Assembly (NCBI RefSeq): GCF_949987535.1
Contig: NC_080078.1
Location: forward strand, 54,586,207-54,650,206
DNA: 64,000 nt
Origin: Balaenoptera acutorostrata
Lineage: Eukaryota; Chordata; Mammalia; Artiodactyla; Balaenopteridae
Direction: 5' to 3'
Below are positions 25,035 through 36,843 of the stretch, piece by piece (position 1 is the first letter of the stretch; every line of letters begins with the position of its first letter). A program made the position numbers and the translations under genes. Below the pieces are notes generated by a model, which saw nothing but the letters and a program-made list of their open reading frames with translations, was not told where the DNA came from and did no database searches.

Positions 25035-25748
25035 AGGTAGGCCTACATAGCTATAAACTTTTGCTGTGTCTCAGATTTTGGAAAGTTGTGTTTTTATTTT
25101 CATTTGTCTCAAAGTATTTTCTGATTTCCTCTTTGATTTCTTTATTGACCCATTTCTTGTAGTAGCATGTTGTTCAGTCTCCATGTGTGTGTTTTTCCCA
25201 TTTTTCTTCCTGCAATTGATTTATAGTTTCATACCATTGTGATAGGAAAAGATGCTTGATATAATTTCTAGCCTCTTAAATTTGTTGAGACCAGTTTTGT
25301 GGCCTAATGTGTGCTATATCCTGTAGAACATACCTTGTGCACTTGAAAACAATGTGTATTCTGTTGTTTTTGAATGGAACATTCAGTATATAAATATTTA
25401 TTAAGTGCAACTGGTCTAATGTATCATCTAACAACACGGTTTCCTTGTTGATTTTCAGTCTGGATAATCTGTCCTTTGATGTAGTGGGTTGTTGGAGTCC
25501 ACTACTATTGTATTACTATCAGTTCCTCCCTTTATGTCTGTTAATATTTGCTTTACATATTTAAGTGCACCCATACATGTATGTTTATGAATGTTATATC
25601 TGCTACTTGTGTTGATACCTTTATCATTATATAATTCCTTTCTTTGGCTTTTATTATAGCCTTTGTTTTACAGTCTTCGTTGGATATAAGTACTGATACT
25701 CCAGCTTTCTTTTTGTTTCCATTACCATGGAATATCTTTTTCTATCCC
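25035..25748 (-). repeat. L1 ORF2 (5' part) fragment
   Basis: This piece is homologous to 20340-20990 of the neighbouring L1. Both contain 'attttggaaagttgtgtt' and 'agtagcatgttgttcag', and it continues to 'ccatggaatatctttttcta'. It is truncated at both ends and heavily mutated, so it is a separate old L1 remnant and not part of the 16981-23738 element. Confidence 0.75.
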
Positions 25749-26346
25749 TGTGAGGGTATACTGGATGAGATTAACATTTGGACCTATAGACTAAGTAATG
25801 CAGGTTGCTCTCCCTAATGTGGATGGCCTTCATCCAATCAGTTGTAGGCCTGAATAGAAAAATTTTAAAAAAAGGCTGGCACAACCAGGAATTCAATGAA
25901 AGTCTTCCTGTTTAACTTCTTGAGGTAGGATATTTTTTTCCTGCTTTCAAACTGGAACTGAAACAACAGCTCTTCTTGGGTATTGAGACTCTCAGTTTTT
26001 ATACTGGAACTTATACCATTGGTTCTCTTGTTCTCAGACCTTTGGACTTGGACTGGAACTATACTATCAGAACTCCTGGGTCTCTAGATTGACAAATGCA
26101 ATCTTAGGACTTCTCAGTTACATAACTGTATGAACCAATTTCTTATAATAAATCTATTCCTGATTTTTAAAATCTATATATAATATAAAACATATAGTAA
26201 ATATAAATATATATAGTTATATAGTTGTATAAATAGATTATATCTATATCCCTATCTATCTATCTATCATCTATTTATCTATCTTTCCTATTGGTTCTGT
26301 TTCTCTGGAACAGAGAACCAGACTAATTCTCTGACTAATACATTAT
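25749..26346 (+). repeat. Old interspersed repeat (3' portion) with internal AT and TATC expansions
   Basis: The text 'gatggccttcatccaatcag', 'ctggaactgaaacaacagct', 'cttataataaatctattcct' and the terminal 'cctattggttctgtttctct' belong to a common mammalian repeat whose 5' end reads 'gatggttaatttcatgtgtc'. That 5' end is present separately at 49347. I do not assign a family name. The AT-rich tract (26165-26245) and (TATC)n (26245-26290) lie near its 3' end, where this family often carries simple repeats. Confidence 0.55.
26245..26290. repeat. (TATC)n microsatellite
   Basis: Imperfect TATC/ATCT repeats, likely length-variable, within the repeat above. Confidence 0.85.
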
Positions 26347-26354
26347 TATTCCTT

Positions 26355-26470
26355 CATTATAGAGATGAGTCTCAGAAAATGTAAGTACATTAAGTCACAC
26401 TAGAGCTAGTAAGTGGCCCTGTTGGTGTTTGCACCTAGGTTTGCCTGACACTAATGTCCATTCTCATATC
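26355..26470 (+). repeat. MIR-like fragment
   Basis: The segments 'cattatagagatgagtctca' and 'agagctagtaagtggccctg', followed by 'tttgcacctaggtttgcctg', are the typical MIR 3' core order. Confidence 0.55.
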
Positions 26471-26589
26471 TCCTTTGTTACACTTGAGTTGTGCTTACAG
26501 ACTAGTGAAGATGAATAAAGACTCAGAGAAATCCCACTCCTCTTTACCTCTTGCTGATGTTTCACTGCCTGATTGTTTCTGAGTCTTGT

Positions 26590-26893
26590 CTTGTGTTTTA
26601 ATTATTTTGCTGTATAATAATAATCTAAAATTCAGTAGCATAACATAGCAACTACTTTATTTTGCTCATGATCTTATGGTTCAGGAATTCAGAAAAGCCT
26701 TGACTAGTTTACTGTTTCATGGGATCTCTCGTGTGGTTGCAGTTAGCTATCTCCTAAGGCTGCAGTCATCTGATCACTAAAATGGATTGGACACCCGAAC
26801 TAGCTCAGTGACATGACTGACTGTTGATTATGGCTATTGGCTTGAAGCTCAGCTAGATTGTCAACCAGAGCACCTTTCCAACATGGTAATATC
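26590..26893 (+). repeat. Old medium-reiteration repeat, family not assigned
   Basis: The features 'ttgctgtataataataatct', 'ggctgcagtcatctgatcac' and 'ttggcttgaagctcagctag' recall a common MER-type repeat. A related, equally worn segment occurs at 46745-46930. Confidence 0.4.
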
Positions 26894-26894
26894 A

Positions 26895-27465
26895 GAGTCT
26901 GACTTATTCACTTAGCGCAGTAACCTCTAAGTCTGCCCATGTTGTTGCAAATGGCAAGATTTCATTCTTTTTTATGGCTGAGTATTATTCTATTTTATAT
27001 GTATACCCCATCTTCTTTATTCATCTGTTGATGAAGACTTAGGTTGTTTCCATGTCTTGGCTATTCTAAATAACGATGCTGTGAGCATTGAGGTGTATAT
27101 ATCTTTTTGAATAAGTGAGGTTTTCTGGATATATACCCAGGAGTGGAATTGCTGGGTCATATGGTAGTTGTATCTTCAGTTTTTTGAGAAACCTCTATAT
27201 TGTTTTCCACAATGGCTTCATCAATTTACATTCCCACCAACAGTGCACAAGTGTTTCCTTTTCTCCACATCCTCACCAACATTTGTTATTTGTGTTCTTT
27301 TTGATGATAGCCATTTTGACAGGTGTGAGGTGATATCTCATTGTGGTTTTGATCTGCATTTCTCTGATGATTAATGATGTTGAGCATCTTTTCATGCACC
27401 TATTGACCATCTGCATGTCCTCTTTGGAAAGATGTCTTCAGGTCTTCTGTTCATTTTGGGCATAT
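26895..27465 (-). repeat. L1 ORF2 3' region fragment
   Basis: Antisense L1 text runs from 'atgttgttgcaaatggcaag' (26939) through 'atacccaggagtggaattgc' to 'ttttcatgcacctattgacc' and 'tttggaaagatgtcttcagg'. It lacks the 3' UTR and all upstream ORF2. Open frames on the plus strand (27115-27333, 27168-27374) are antisense shadows. Confidence 0.85.
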
Positions 27466-27519
27466 TTTAAAAGCATGATGCATTGTGACCACAGGATGCA
27501 GGTGTCTCTGGTGATGGTG

Positions 27520-27690
27520 TAGGATAAGAACATGGGCTTCAAATGAGATCATAATTTGAAATGTCCTCTATCACTTATCTGTATAGTCTTGGAAAAAATA
27601 TTTAAAGTCCTAGCTAGTGATCTTCTCTGAAAAAGGGAGAGGTTAATATCTATTTTGTAGCTAAAGAAAGTACATATACCTTGAGTTCAA
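27520..27690 (+). repeat. MIR SINE fragment
   Basis: The order 'agaacatgggcttcaaatga', 'tgtcctctatcacttatctg' and 'ctgaaaaagggagaggttaa' follows the MIR body. It is diverged. Confidence 0.5.
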
Positions 27691-29720
27691 TTAATGCTAT
27701 AATGATGGTTTCACACTTCCTTCAATTCACTCACTAATTTTTATTATTTATTTATGTGTGATTTAAAGACATTGGAATCTGATTTATAGTTTGATTTTTC
27801 CTTAAGAGACAGTGGATACACCATAAACTCAATCTATGTATTAAGCCAAAAATAAAATTAACCATGGCCCAAAGAATATACATTGCTACATCATGGTAAT
27901 TATCTAGTATCTCTTTTTTGTCTCTCTATCATATTCCTTTTCCCTAATGTCATACAGATATTTTAAGCTATAAACAATTGCAGGGTCAGAATTTGTCAGG
28001 TCAAATCAGAATCCCTGGATGTTCTATTCTTATGAAACTTACTTTTTCCGCTTTGAGTTTGAGTTATCTGATCAAAAGTTTCATTATTGTATTGGGGCAA
28101 AGAGGAACCTATAATTTGGAATTCACAGAGTTTAACCAAATGAACAAATTTAATTTAGAGAGCAACAGCATGTAAAAGACAAAAGCCAGGGTCTCACATG
28201 GAGTAACACCAAATCCCCCATGTGGAAATCATTTAGCCTTAAATTTTTCTCATGGTAGAGATGAAAACATTCTTTTACCACGGAGCTTCATAAAACATAC
28301 CAGGCTTCTTCTTGCACTAGCATTTTACACATCTGTCGTTTGGATAAGTTAACTCCTCTGCAGTTTTGATGAGAGAAAGATAAAAATTGAAGTCCTGGTG
28401 ATTTTATAGGAGTGCTGGCTGCTTGTGTCTTTGGCTATCCCTTCCACCTCTTTGGTGTGAAGACATCCCCGATTCAAAACAGATGTGGTCCCCTTGGCAT
28501 GGCCCTCTCAATACAACATTGCTTGTAGAGCTCTGGTGTTCACAAGGTGCCTTCATGGAGCTGGCCATTACCTGTGGCCGGCGGGGGTGGGGTGTGGGGT
28601 GTTTGCGGGGGGGGGGCGGTAGTTTTTCTGCCTAGCAACAAATATGGACAGACATCTGATGAGTTTTCAAGAGCCTCTCAAAAGCAGGTGTCTAACTGAA
28701 TAGACAATAGATAATCACACTTGATCCTTAGAGAGTGTATGTTCTCTACTTTCCTCTCACACGTCATTGCCCTTTTAAAGTTACATTTACTGTCATGTTG
28801 ACTTTTTTCCACCCTTCTTTTGAAAGCTTAAGGGATAGTTATCTTTGCATAATCTAAATTTCCAGATTTTAGTTAGCTCTCCTTTAGTTTAATGACAAAT
28901 AACTGTTTACAAACTTTCTCTGAATGTGCCTTAGAGTATTTTCTAAGCAAATGGAATTCTGCCCTGAGAACTGGAAAGCAGTTGTTTCCACGTGGAGAGG
29001 GGAAGAGGAGAGTTGTCAGTAAAGTAGCATATTTAAGCAAGCAAGTTTTTAGAATAACTTAGGGCTTATTCAGTTTCCATTAAGAATATCTAAGTAATTA
29101 CCCTAAACTAATTTAATTCCATCCTCTTGAGCTTTATTAGAGCAACAAACTTAACCACATGCATTTTGTTAAATAGACTCTTGCACTGTGAAGAGGGGGA
29201 AAAAAACTTAACAAGACTGATGTGACTTGCATGGGAAAGAAGGGGATTAACAGTAATTGAGTATTTTCTACAGGATCCTCTCCCATTCCATTAGTGGTGA
29301 AATATAAGTAGGTGTTTTAAAAAATGAGTTCACAATAAAGAAATTAAGGAGATTAGCTCAGTTTTAATAGATGATCCCTGCCCTATTTAAGAATATGCCA
29401 GAAATGGGCAAACAATTTGTGTTAGTATTAGGCTAAATTTTAAATATTTTAGAAATTAAATTATTAAGGTTAAATGCTGATGACTGAAATAATAAGAATT
29501 GACATTAACTAAAAATATTCTTAATAAGAAGAATTGAAATTAATTTTTTCAGAAGTGTTTGAAGAGGTAAAGTGTTTTTCTCCAAAGGTGAAAAGTAAAT
29601 TATATAGTTTTAGAGTGGTTATTCTTCAAACCACATTTAGCGCTTTTTAGAAAAAAAGCAAAGAGCTTCATTGTTTTTCTGTATATAAAAGTAATATATT
29701 TTTAATATAAAATCAACATG
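27691..29720. other. Unassigned, apparently unique sequence
   Basis: About 2 kb with no gene or nameable repeat. The open frame at 28423-28635 (70 residues) is low-complexity at its end because it crosses the G-rich tract. Confidence 0.4.
28583..28616 (+). other. Predicted G-quadruplex motif
   Basis: Four G runs (5, 4, 4 and 10 G) are separated by loops T, TGT and TGTTTGC, satisfying the canonical G3+N1-7 pattern. It is isolated in AT-rich DNA, with no CpG island or promoter nearby. Confidence 0.8.
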
Positions 29721-29724
29721 AATC

Positions 29725-29770
29725 AAAATTATAAAAATTATAAAATTATAAAATTATAAAATTATAAAAA
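29725..29770. repeat. AT-rich 8-bp tandem repeat
   Basis: The unit attataaa is repeated about five times. Confidence 0.85.
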
Positions 29771-29879
29771 GGATAGAAATTACCAATAAATTTATAGATC
29801 AACTATTAACATGTTGATATATTTCTTTGCAGATGCTTTTTCCATACATAATGATTATCTTTGAGTAATTATTATTTAA

Positions 29880-30690
29880 GCATAATATCATACAGAAAGT
29901 GAACAAATAATAACTATTCTATTTATGAAACCCCAGAAATTCTCTCATCAACACCCATCTCTACCAAGAGTATAAACTTCCCCATCTCTTAATATCATTG
30001 ATAAGTTTTTCCTGTTTCTGTATTTATTTATATACTCTTTCATGGTGGCTTAATTTGTACACCATTTGTTTCTAAGATATATTCATATTATAACTTGTCA
30101 TTGTAATTTGCTTATTCTCATTGATGTATATAACATAATATATATGAAGCACATTTTATTTAACCATTTTGCCATTGGATTGTTTCAAGTTTGGGACTAT
30201 GAAGTTCTAGGTCATGCCTTATGGGGGAACTTATAGACATGTTTCTGTTTAGTCTATACCTAGGAACAAAATTTCTCATTAGTTCCTAGCAATATGCATC
30301 TGTTAAGGTTTTTGTTTGTTTTTTTGTTTTTAACAAACACTGGCAAAGATTTTCAAATGACTATAATAATTTACTTTTTCACTGGCAATATATGAGAGTC
30401 CTAGTTGCTCTCTCTCTTTGCCAACACTTGATATCAAAGAATTGTTCTTAAATAAAATAAAATAGTTCTCCATATATACTTTCTAGCCTGCATTTCCTGC
30501 TTAACCATATATCTTGGACATCTTTTCACATCAATAAATAAAGAGATTGTCATCATTACACAGTGTTGTGTAATAATCTTTTGTACTGTGTATCTAAATA
30601 ATCAATTCTTGTTGATGAATATTTCTACAGATTTTAATTTTTAATTTTATTTACAAAAATGATTAAATAATCCTCTGTGCACATAGTCCA
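29880..30690 (-). repeat. Ancient L1 3'-region remnant(s)
   Basis: Antisense L1M-like text is present in two partly similar blocks: 'catatatatgaagcacatttta'-type text (about 30137-30160) with 'accattttgccattggattg', and 'catatatcttggacatcttt' further on (about 30507). The match is weak and ends are approximate. Confidence 0.35.
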
Positions 30691-30750
30691 TAATTCAATG
30701 TAATTCTTGCCAACAAAGTAAATCATTTTGTTTGGACCGCTGTATTCTTT

Positions 30751-31924
30751 TTTTAAATTTATTAATTAATTAATTAATTTAATTTTTGAATTTTATTTTA
30801 TTTATTTTTTTATACAGCAGGTTCTTATTAGTCATTAATTTTATACACATCAGTGTATACATGTCAACCCCAATCGCCCAATTCAGCACACCACCATCCC
30901 CACCCCCCTGTGGTTTTCCCCCCTTGGTGTCCATATGTTTGTTCTCTACATCTGTGTCTCAACGTCTGCCCTGCAAATCGGTTCATCTGTACCATTTTTC
31001 TAGGTTCCACATACGTGCATTAATATACGATATTTGTTTTTCTCTTTCTGACATACTTCACTCTGTATGACAGTCTCTAGATCCATCCACGTCTCAACAA
31101 ATGATTCAATTTCGTTCCTTTTTATGACTGAGTAATATTCCATTGTATATATGTACCACTTTTTCTTTATCCATTTGTCTGTCGATGGGCATTTAGGTTG
31201 CTTCCATGACTTGGCTATTGTAAATAGTGCTACAATGAACATTGGGGTGCATGTGTCTTTTTGAATTATGGTTTTCTCAGGGTATATGCCCAGTAGTGGG
31301 ATTGCTGGGTCATATGGTAGTTCTATTTTTTGTTTTTTAAGGAACCTCCATACTGTTCTCCATAGTGGCTGTATCAATCTACATTCCCACCCACAGTGCA
31401 AGAGGGTTCCCTTTTCTCCACACCCTCTCCAGCATTTGCTGTTTGTAGATTTTCTGATGATGCCCATTCTAACTGGTGTCAGGTGATACCTCATTGTAGT
31501 TTTGATTTGCATTTCTGTAATAATTAGTGATGTTGAGCAGCTTTTCATGTGCTTCTTGGCCATCTGTATGTCTTCTTTGGAGAAATGTCTGTTTAGGTCT
31601 TCTGCCCATTTTTGGATTGGGTTGTTTGTTTCTTTAATATTGAGCTGCATGAGTTGTTTATATATTTTGGAGATTAATCCTTTGTCCGTTGATTCATTTG
31701 CAAATATTCTCTCCCATTCTGAGGGTTGTCTTTTCTTCTTGTTTATGGTTTCCTTTGCTGAGCAAAAGCTTTGAAGTTTCATTAGGTCCCATTTGTTTAT
31801 TTTTGTTTTTATTTCCATTACTTTAGGAGATGGATCAAAAAAGATCTTGTTGTGATTTATGTCAAAGAGTGTTCTTCCTATGTTTTCCTCTAAGAGTTAT
31901 ATAGTGTCCGTTGTTACATTTATA
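30751..31924 (-). mobile_element. Young 5'-truncated L1 insertion
   Basis: On the minus strand the element contains the end of ORF2, the complete 3' UTR and an A-rich tail (plus-strand 30751-30820, partly (ATTA)n). It is truncated in ORF2 at 31924. Target-site duplications with one mismatch flank it: gaccgctgtattcttt (30735-30750) and gacctctgtattcttt (31925-31940). It is close in sequence to the 36844 L1, so the insertion is fairly young. Confidence 0.93.
31000..31818 (-). pseudogene. L1 ORF2 C-terminal 272 residues, open
   Basis: A single open frame without internal stops covers the last 272 residues or so of ORF2. It includes the cysteine-rich C-terminal motif [18 protein letters not shown] and ends I-L-M-H-V-C-G-T. 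Endonuclease and reverse transcriptase domains are absent through 5' truncation, so it cannot act as a retrotransposon protein. The intact frame mainly shows how recently it was inserted. Confidence 0.88.
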
Positions 31925-31940
31925 GACCTCTGTATTCTTT

Positions 31941-32955
31941 AGCACATTCAAGTGCCAGAAATCCATCATGCTTAACCCAACTATTATCTTATTTCTGCTC
32001 CTTCTTGATTGTAGATGAAGTGTGCTAGTGAAAAAAATCACTACAGGAAAATTGCCTCACAAAATATTCATGATCAACTACATCACATAGACTATTAAGC
32101 TTTTTTGTTTGGCCACATTTCTCCACTCTACACATTGATTATTTTAAAACCTCACCTCCTTGAGCCACCAAATCTTTCCCATCTCTCCCCAGACTCTCAG
32201 GAGATGACTAATCCTTACAATTTATAGAGAATATAGTAACTGTTAGAAGGTAATTCTCTCAAAGTGTTTGTCCCCCTTCCTCCCAATTTCTTCCATTTCT
32301 CCATTTAAGGTCGACTCTGGCAATAGGACTTTGGATCTCATTACTCCATCTCTCTTCTGGCTACTAATTTTCTCTCTTTCCTTTGCTGACTATTTCTGCT
32401 GGCCAAACTCCAAATGTATTAGTTCCTCCTGGGGCTTAAACACTTACTCTCTAATTTTCTCTTCTGTTCTCCTTTTCTTCTCTACACTTTTCCTTCTCTC
32501 ACTGTCTCTCATGCTCACTGTTCTTCTCTTTGTTTTGTTTCTCTTTGCTTCTCAAAATTTCCCTTCACTTTTCTATCTTTATATTTTCCTTAGGTTTTCT
32601 TAGTGTTATGATTTCAAACACTATATCTATGTTAGCATAGATCAGATTTATAAAACCAACCTAGTTTTTACTTCTTAGCTTTACACTCTTAGATAAATTA
32701 GTATTTGTCAACTTGTATTAAGTGTCTCAGAGACAGTACAAAATTGACATATCTAAAAAAGAACCTTTGATATTCATTTTTCCACTAACACCTGTCTTCC
32801 TATTCAGTAAATTGCCTACCATTCACCTAGTTGTAAGTTGAAATCATAAAGTTATCTAGGATTCCTACTTTTTCTTTACTCACACCATTGAATCCATTGT
32901 TAAGCTCATTGTATTATGCTTCAAAATATATTTCAAATCTACATACTGGTTTTCA
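31941..32955. other. Unassigned sequence
   Basis: No gene or repeat named. A strongly pyrimidine-rich stretch runs from about 32430 to 32600. The 111-residue frame at 32268-32603 is a product of this bias (Ser, Leu, Phe-rich). Confidence 0.4.
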
Positions 32956-32959
32956 TCTC

Positions 32960-33380
32960 AATAGTCATCTCCTACCCAAACCAAAATCACTCCGCAATAG
33001 ATGTGGAAACCATTAGGGCCAAGGCCATAACTGCCTTATTTATCATTTTAGCCCTGGTGCTTGACATAGTGCCTGACACTTAATAGGTCATCAAAAAAGT
33101 AGATCTAGTCACTGCCAGCTCTTGCTTGGACTTCTAAGGCTATCTATCACATGATTTGAAGTTAAAAATAATTTCTTTTTGAAGGTCTTTCCTGACATCT
33201 AAGGTAGATCAAACCCCTAATTATAGACTCATAGTACCATGTATCAATGTATTTCCCTTTTCTATTTTCCAGATATAATTTTACATTATTTTCTATGACT
33301 AATGATTAACTCTTGACCACTCAAACATTAAACTTGTAGGGGAAGGGAACTTCTTGTTTTTCCTCTCCATTCTGCCACAT
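32960..33380 (+). repeat. L2 LINE 3' fragments
   Basis: The text 'gacatagtgcctgacactta' (33063) followed by 'gaaggtctttcctgacatct' (33181) and the tail 'cattaaacttgtaggggaag' are L2-like ORF2 end and 3' UTR pieces, diverged and out of simple order. Confidence 0.45.
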
Positions 33381-34100
33381 TGCATCTGAATGAATGAATA
33401 AAAAATTAATTTTAAGAAGAGGTTTTCTGCATTGAATGGCCTACTCCTTTTAAAGATTTTTATGCATATTTCCATGTATACCTACTTTAATCTACTATTT
33501 ATATTTCTCCTCTCAGTTAAAGATACTGCTCAATCCTTAGTTTTGACTATTTTATGTATGCATTTCTTTTGAATCTTGACAATGTAAATATTGTGTGTAA
33601 TTATTGTTTGACTTTGTACGTTTAATTACTGATAATTTAATTTTTTTCTATTTTCAGACTACACGTGTTTATTTCCTATTTGTATATTGGTCTTTGCCTT
33701 AGAGATTTGCAGGATCTCTTCAATAATAGTGAGAATAATCTCTTCCCCATCATTTATATATTTTTCTGTCTGTCGTCTGTATTTGTTTATATAATTTTTG
33801 CAATTGCACATTTATTCATTCATTAAGGAGATATTTATTTGATTCCCACTATTTGTCTAACCCATTCAAAGATTGGAAACAAAACAATAATTAAAACAGG
33901 TAAAAATTACTGCCTTCATGGAGTTTACTTTGCAGTTATGGGGAAGGATGTGTAGACTAACAATAAATGCTGTAAAATAAGTAATATAAGTAGAATATTG
34001 GATGGTTATTAGTCTTATTAACATGACAGCAGGAAAAGGGTTGAAAAAGCATCAGCAGGTAGGAGTTGCAATTTTATGATAAATTACCCAAAACGGTTTC
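33381..34100. other. Unassigned sequence
   Basis: Nothing recognised. Confidence 0.4.
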
Positions 34101-34109
34101 TTAGAGACT

Positions 34110-35320
34110 GTGATCTTAGATTAAAGTTCTAAACAAGGTGGGGAACTGACCCTTGTATGTACCTGCAGAAGCAGACTTCAAGGTAGAAGAAACAGCAAGT
34201 GAGGAAAAAACACACCTGGAAGAACAGGTAAATATCCAGTGGAGGATGAACAGATTTATAAGGAAGAATCTAATAGAATATGAGGCCTGAGGTGTAATAG
34301 GTTGCAGGGAGACATCAATTTGTAGGGTATTGTTGGTCATTCTAAGAACTGAATGAAATGAGAGATGACTTTGGAGATTTTTAAGCAGAAGATGTGATCT
34401 GACTACACTTCAGCTGTAAAACTCTGGTATGCTCTTTTGAAAATAGCACTTAGGGAGTCAAGACCTGAAGCAAGGAGGGCAGTTAGAAAACTGCAATAAT
34501 TCCAGCATGAGATGAGAGTGAATTGGACCAATGGATGGTGAATACCACCAATGTGTTAGCAGTGGAGATGGTGACAGTAGTCAGGTTATGTGTGTATTTT
34601 GAAGATAAAGTCAATATTTGAAGTTGAATTGGATGTGGCATATGAGAATAAATGAGAAGTTTAGGTTATTAATAGTTTTTGGTTTGGTTTGGGGCCTGAG
34701 AAACTGGATAGAGTTACCGTTAAGTGAGATGGGGGAGACTATGATTAGAGTGGGTATTGAGGCAAAGATCAAGATCAAAACCATTCAGTTTGAGATTTTT
34801 GTTAGATATCTAGATGGAGCTATTGAGTAGGTTGTTGGATTTATGGTTTGGTTGTCCTGGAGAGATAGGAACTTGGGTGTCATTGGTATATAGATAATAT
34901 TTATTGCCATGAGACTGAGTGATAACACCAAGAGAGTGATTATAAATAAAAAAGAGAAGTGTTTAAGGACTTACTCACAAAGGATTACAAATTTCAAAGA
35001 CCAGGCAGATGAAGAAAACCTAATAATGAGACTAAGAAGGATCTGCCACTGAGTGACACTTAGGAGAGAGTGGAGTCTTGGAATTCAAGTTAAAAGAGTG
35101 ACTCAAGTATCAGTGAACAATCAACTGATATTATGCTGAAAACTAAAATGAGGATAGGCTGAAGGTAAGAAATGATGTAGCTAAGAGAGTTTTGTTTAAG
35201 TGAAATGGTAGAAAATCTGACTGAATGAATTCATAAAAGAAAGGAGAGAAATTGGAGACATTTCTTTTGAGAAACTTTGTTGTAAGGAGAAGGGAAATGA
35301 GGATGTGAGCTCAAAGGATG
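34110..35320 (+). repeat. Long old interspersed repeat, family not assigned
   Basis: The order of short phrases such as 'gattttt aagcagaagatg'-type text (34375-34395), 'gcagtggagatggtgacagt' (34559), 'agatatctagatggagctat' (34804), 'ggagagataggaacttgggt' and 'tgccatgagactgagtgata' matches a widespread, non-coding-looking mammalian repeat that I have seen but cannot name with confidence. It is heavily diverged and has no open frame of note. Confidence 0.45.
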
Positions 35321-35835
35321 TTTGTATCTTAAAATGGGAGAAATGACAGCATTTTGTATTGATGGAAAAAATCTATTAGAGAGAATAATTTATGCTTAAA
35401 GGAGAGAGATAGAAGCATTAGATTGAGGCAGAGAAGATGGAATCTAGTGCATGAGCAGAAGGCTTGGACTTTGTCAGGAGTGTGGATAGTGTGTCCATGG
35501 AAATGGAAGAGAAGGCAGAAAGTACAAGTGCATGTGCAGGGAGGGAATAGGTCTTGGGGAAGTTTGATTCAAAATGCTTATTTTCTCTGTTTAGTAACAA
35601 GCAAAATTACCACCTAAGAGTGTAGATCAGTATTAGAAATTAGAGGAGAAAAAAGAAGGTATGAAATCATCATCTAGGGAATTGAGAATGACTGGAGCTG
35701 GAAAAGAACTCAGTATACTGTTCACTCACATGTACTTCTGGTACTGATCTCTGTTCCCTTAATAGTGCTAGAATTGTGATTGTAAAACAACAATCAGATT
35801 ATGCCACTTTTATCCTAGGGAAGTGTTTTTTGGAT
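35321..35835. other. Unassigned purine-rich sequence
   Basis: This may extend the repeat to its left. No gene signal is visible. Confidence 0.35.
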
Positions 35836-35839
35836 CCTG

Positions 35840-36245
35840 ATTATCTATAGTTAAGGACAGGATAAAACTCAAACTCCATTGCATGTGAAACAGTGTCCTA
35901 TAATCTGCCTCAAACCTACCTTAAAACTCATCTCTGACAGTTCCCATGACTCCACACAATTCAAGTTCCAGGTGAACCTTACTTCTCAGATTGGTTCTAA
36001 CACCATATTCACATTCACAACACCTTGCCTTTGCCTGGGTAGCTCCCTTCCCTGGAATGCCTTTTCTTCCTTTGCTACACTTCATAAAATGTAGCTTATG
36101 CTCCACCCATCCCCCATCTCTTCCCAACGTAGAGCTGATTATCTTCTTCTCTATGTTCCCCTTAACCTTTGAGCTTAGCTTAGTATTTCTCTTTGCTATA
36201 GTAAATTATTGCTAGTATGTCTCTCTCCCATCCTAGACCAGACGT
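35840..36245 (+). repeat. L2 LINE, ORF2 3' end and UTR
   Basis: The succession 'ataaaactcaaactccattg', 'ctataatctgcctcaaacct', 'cctttgcctgggtagctccc' and 'ctggaatgccttttcttcct' is the typical C-terminal coding end of L2. It is followed by the 3' UTR up to the Tigger1 insertion. Small open frames on both strands here (35879-36215) derive from this L2. Confidence 0.75.
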
Positions 36246-36827
36246 TTTTCAAGCATACTGATAATATGCTAATAATTGCAATAAAGCAAGTCACACAATT
36301 TTTTTGGTTTCCCAGTGCACATAAGTTATGTTTATACTATACTGTAGTCTAAGTATGCAATAGCATTATGTCTAAAAAGACAATGCATATACATTAAAAT
36401 ATTTTATTGCTAAAAAATGCTAACCATCACCTGAGTTTTCAGCAAGTTGTTAATCTTTTTGCTGGTGGATGGTCTTGCCTCACTGTTAATGGCTGCTGAC
36501 TGATCAAGGTAGTGGTTGCTGAAGGTTGAAGTGGCTGTGGCAGCTTCTTAAATTAAGCCAACAGTGAAGTTTGCTGCATTGATTGACTCTTCCTTTCACG
36601 AAAAATTTCTCTCTGTATGCAATGCTGTTTGATAGCATTTTACCTACCGTAGAACTTCTTTCAAAATTGGAGTCAGTCCTCTCAAACCGTGCCACTGCTT
36701 TATCAACTAAGTTTGTGGAATATTCCAAAACCTTTGTTGTCATTTCAACAGTCTTCACAGCATCTTCATCAGGATTAGGTTTCTTATCAAAAAATCATGT
36801 TCTTTGACCATCTATAAATGAGCTTAT

Positions 36828-36843
36828 AAGAATTAACTTCTCA
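36828..36843. repeat. Target-site duplication of the full-length L1 (left copy)
   Basis: The 16-bp aagaattaacttctca recurs without mismatch at 43738-43753, immediately after the final poly(A). The duplicated site lies within Tigger1 sequence. Confidence 0.97.

Noticed and set aside
32268..32603. 111-residue hydrophobic frame
   Set aside because: It is an effect of a long pyrimidine-rich tract; no hydrophobic-segment pattern distinguishes it from composition bias.
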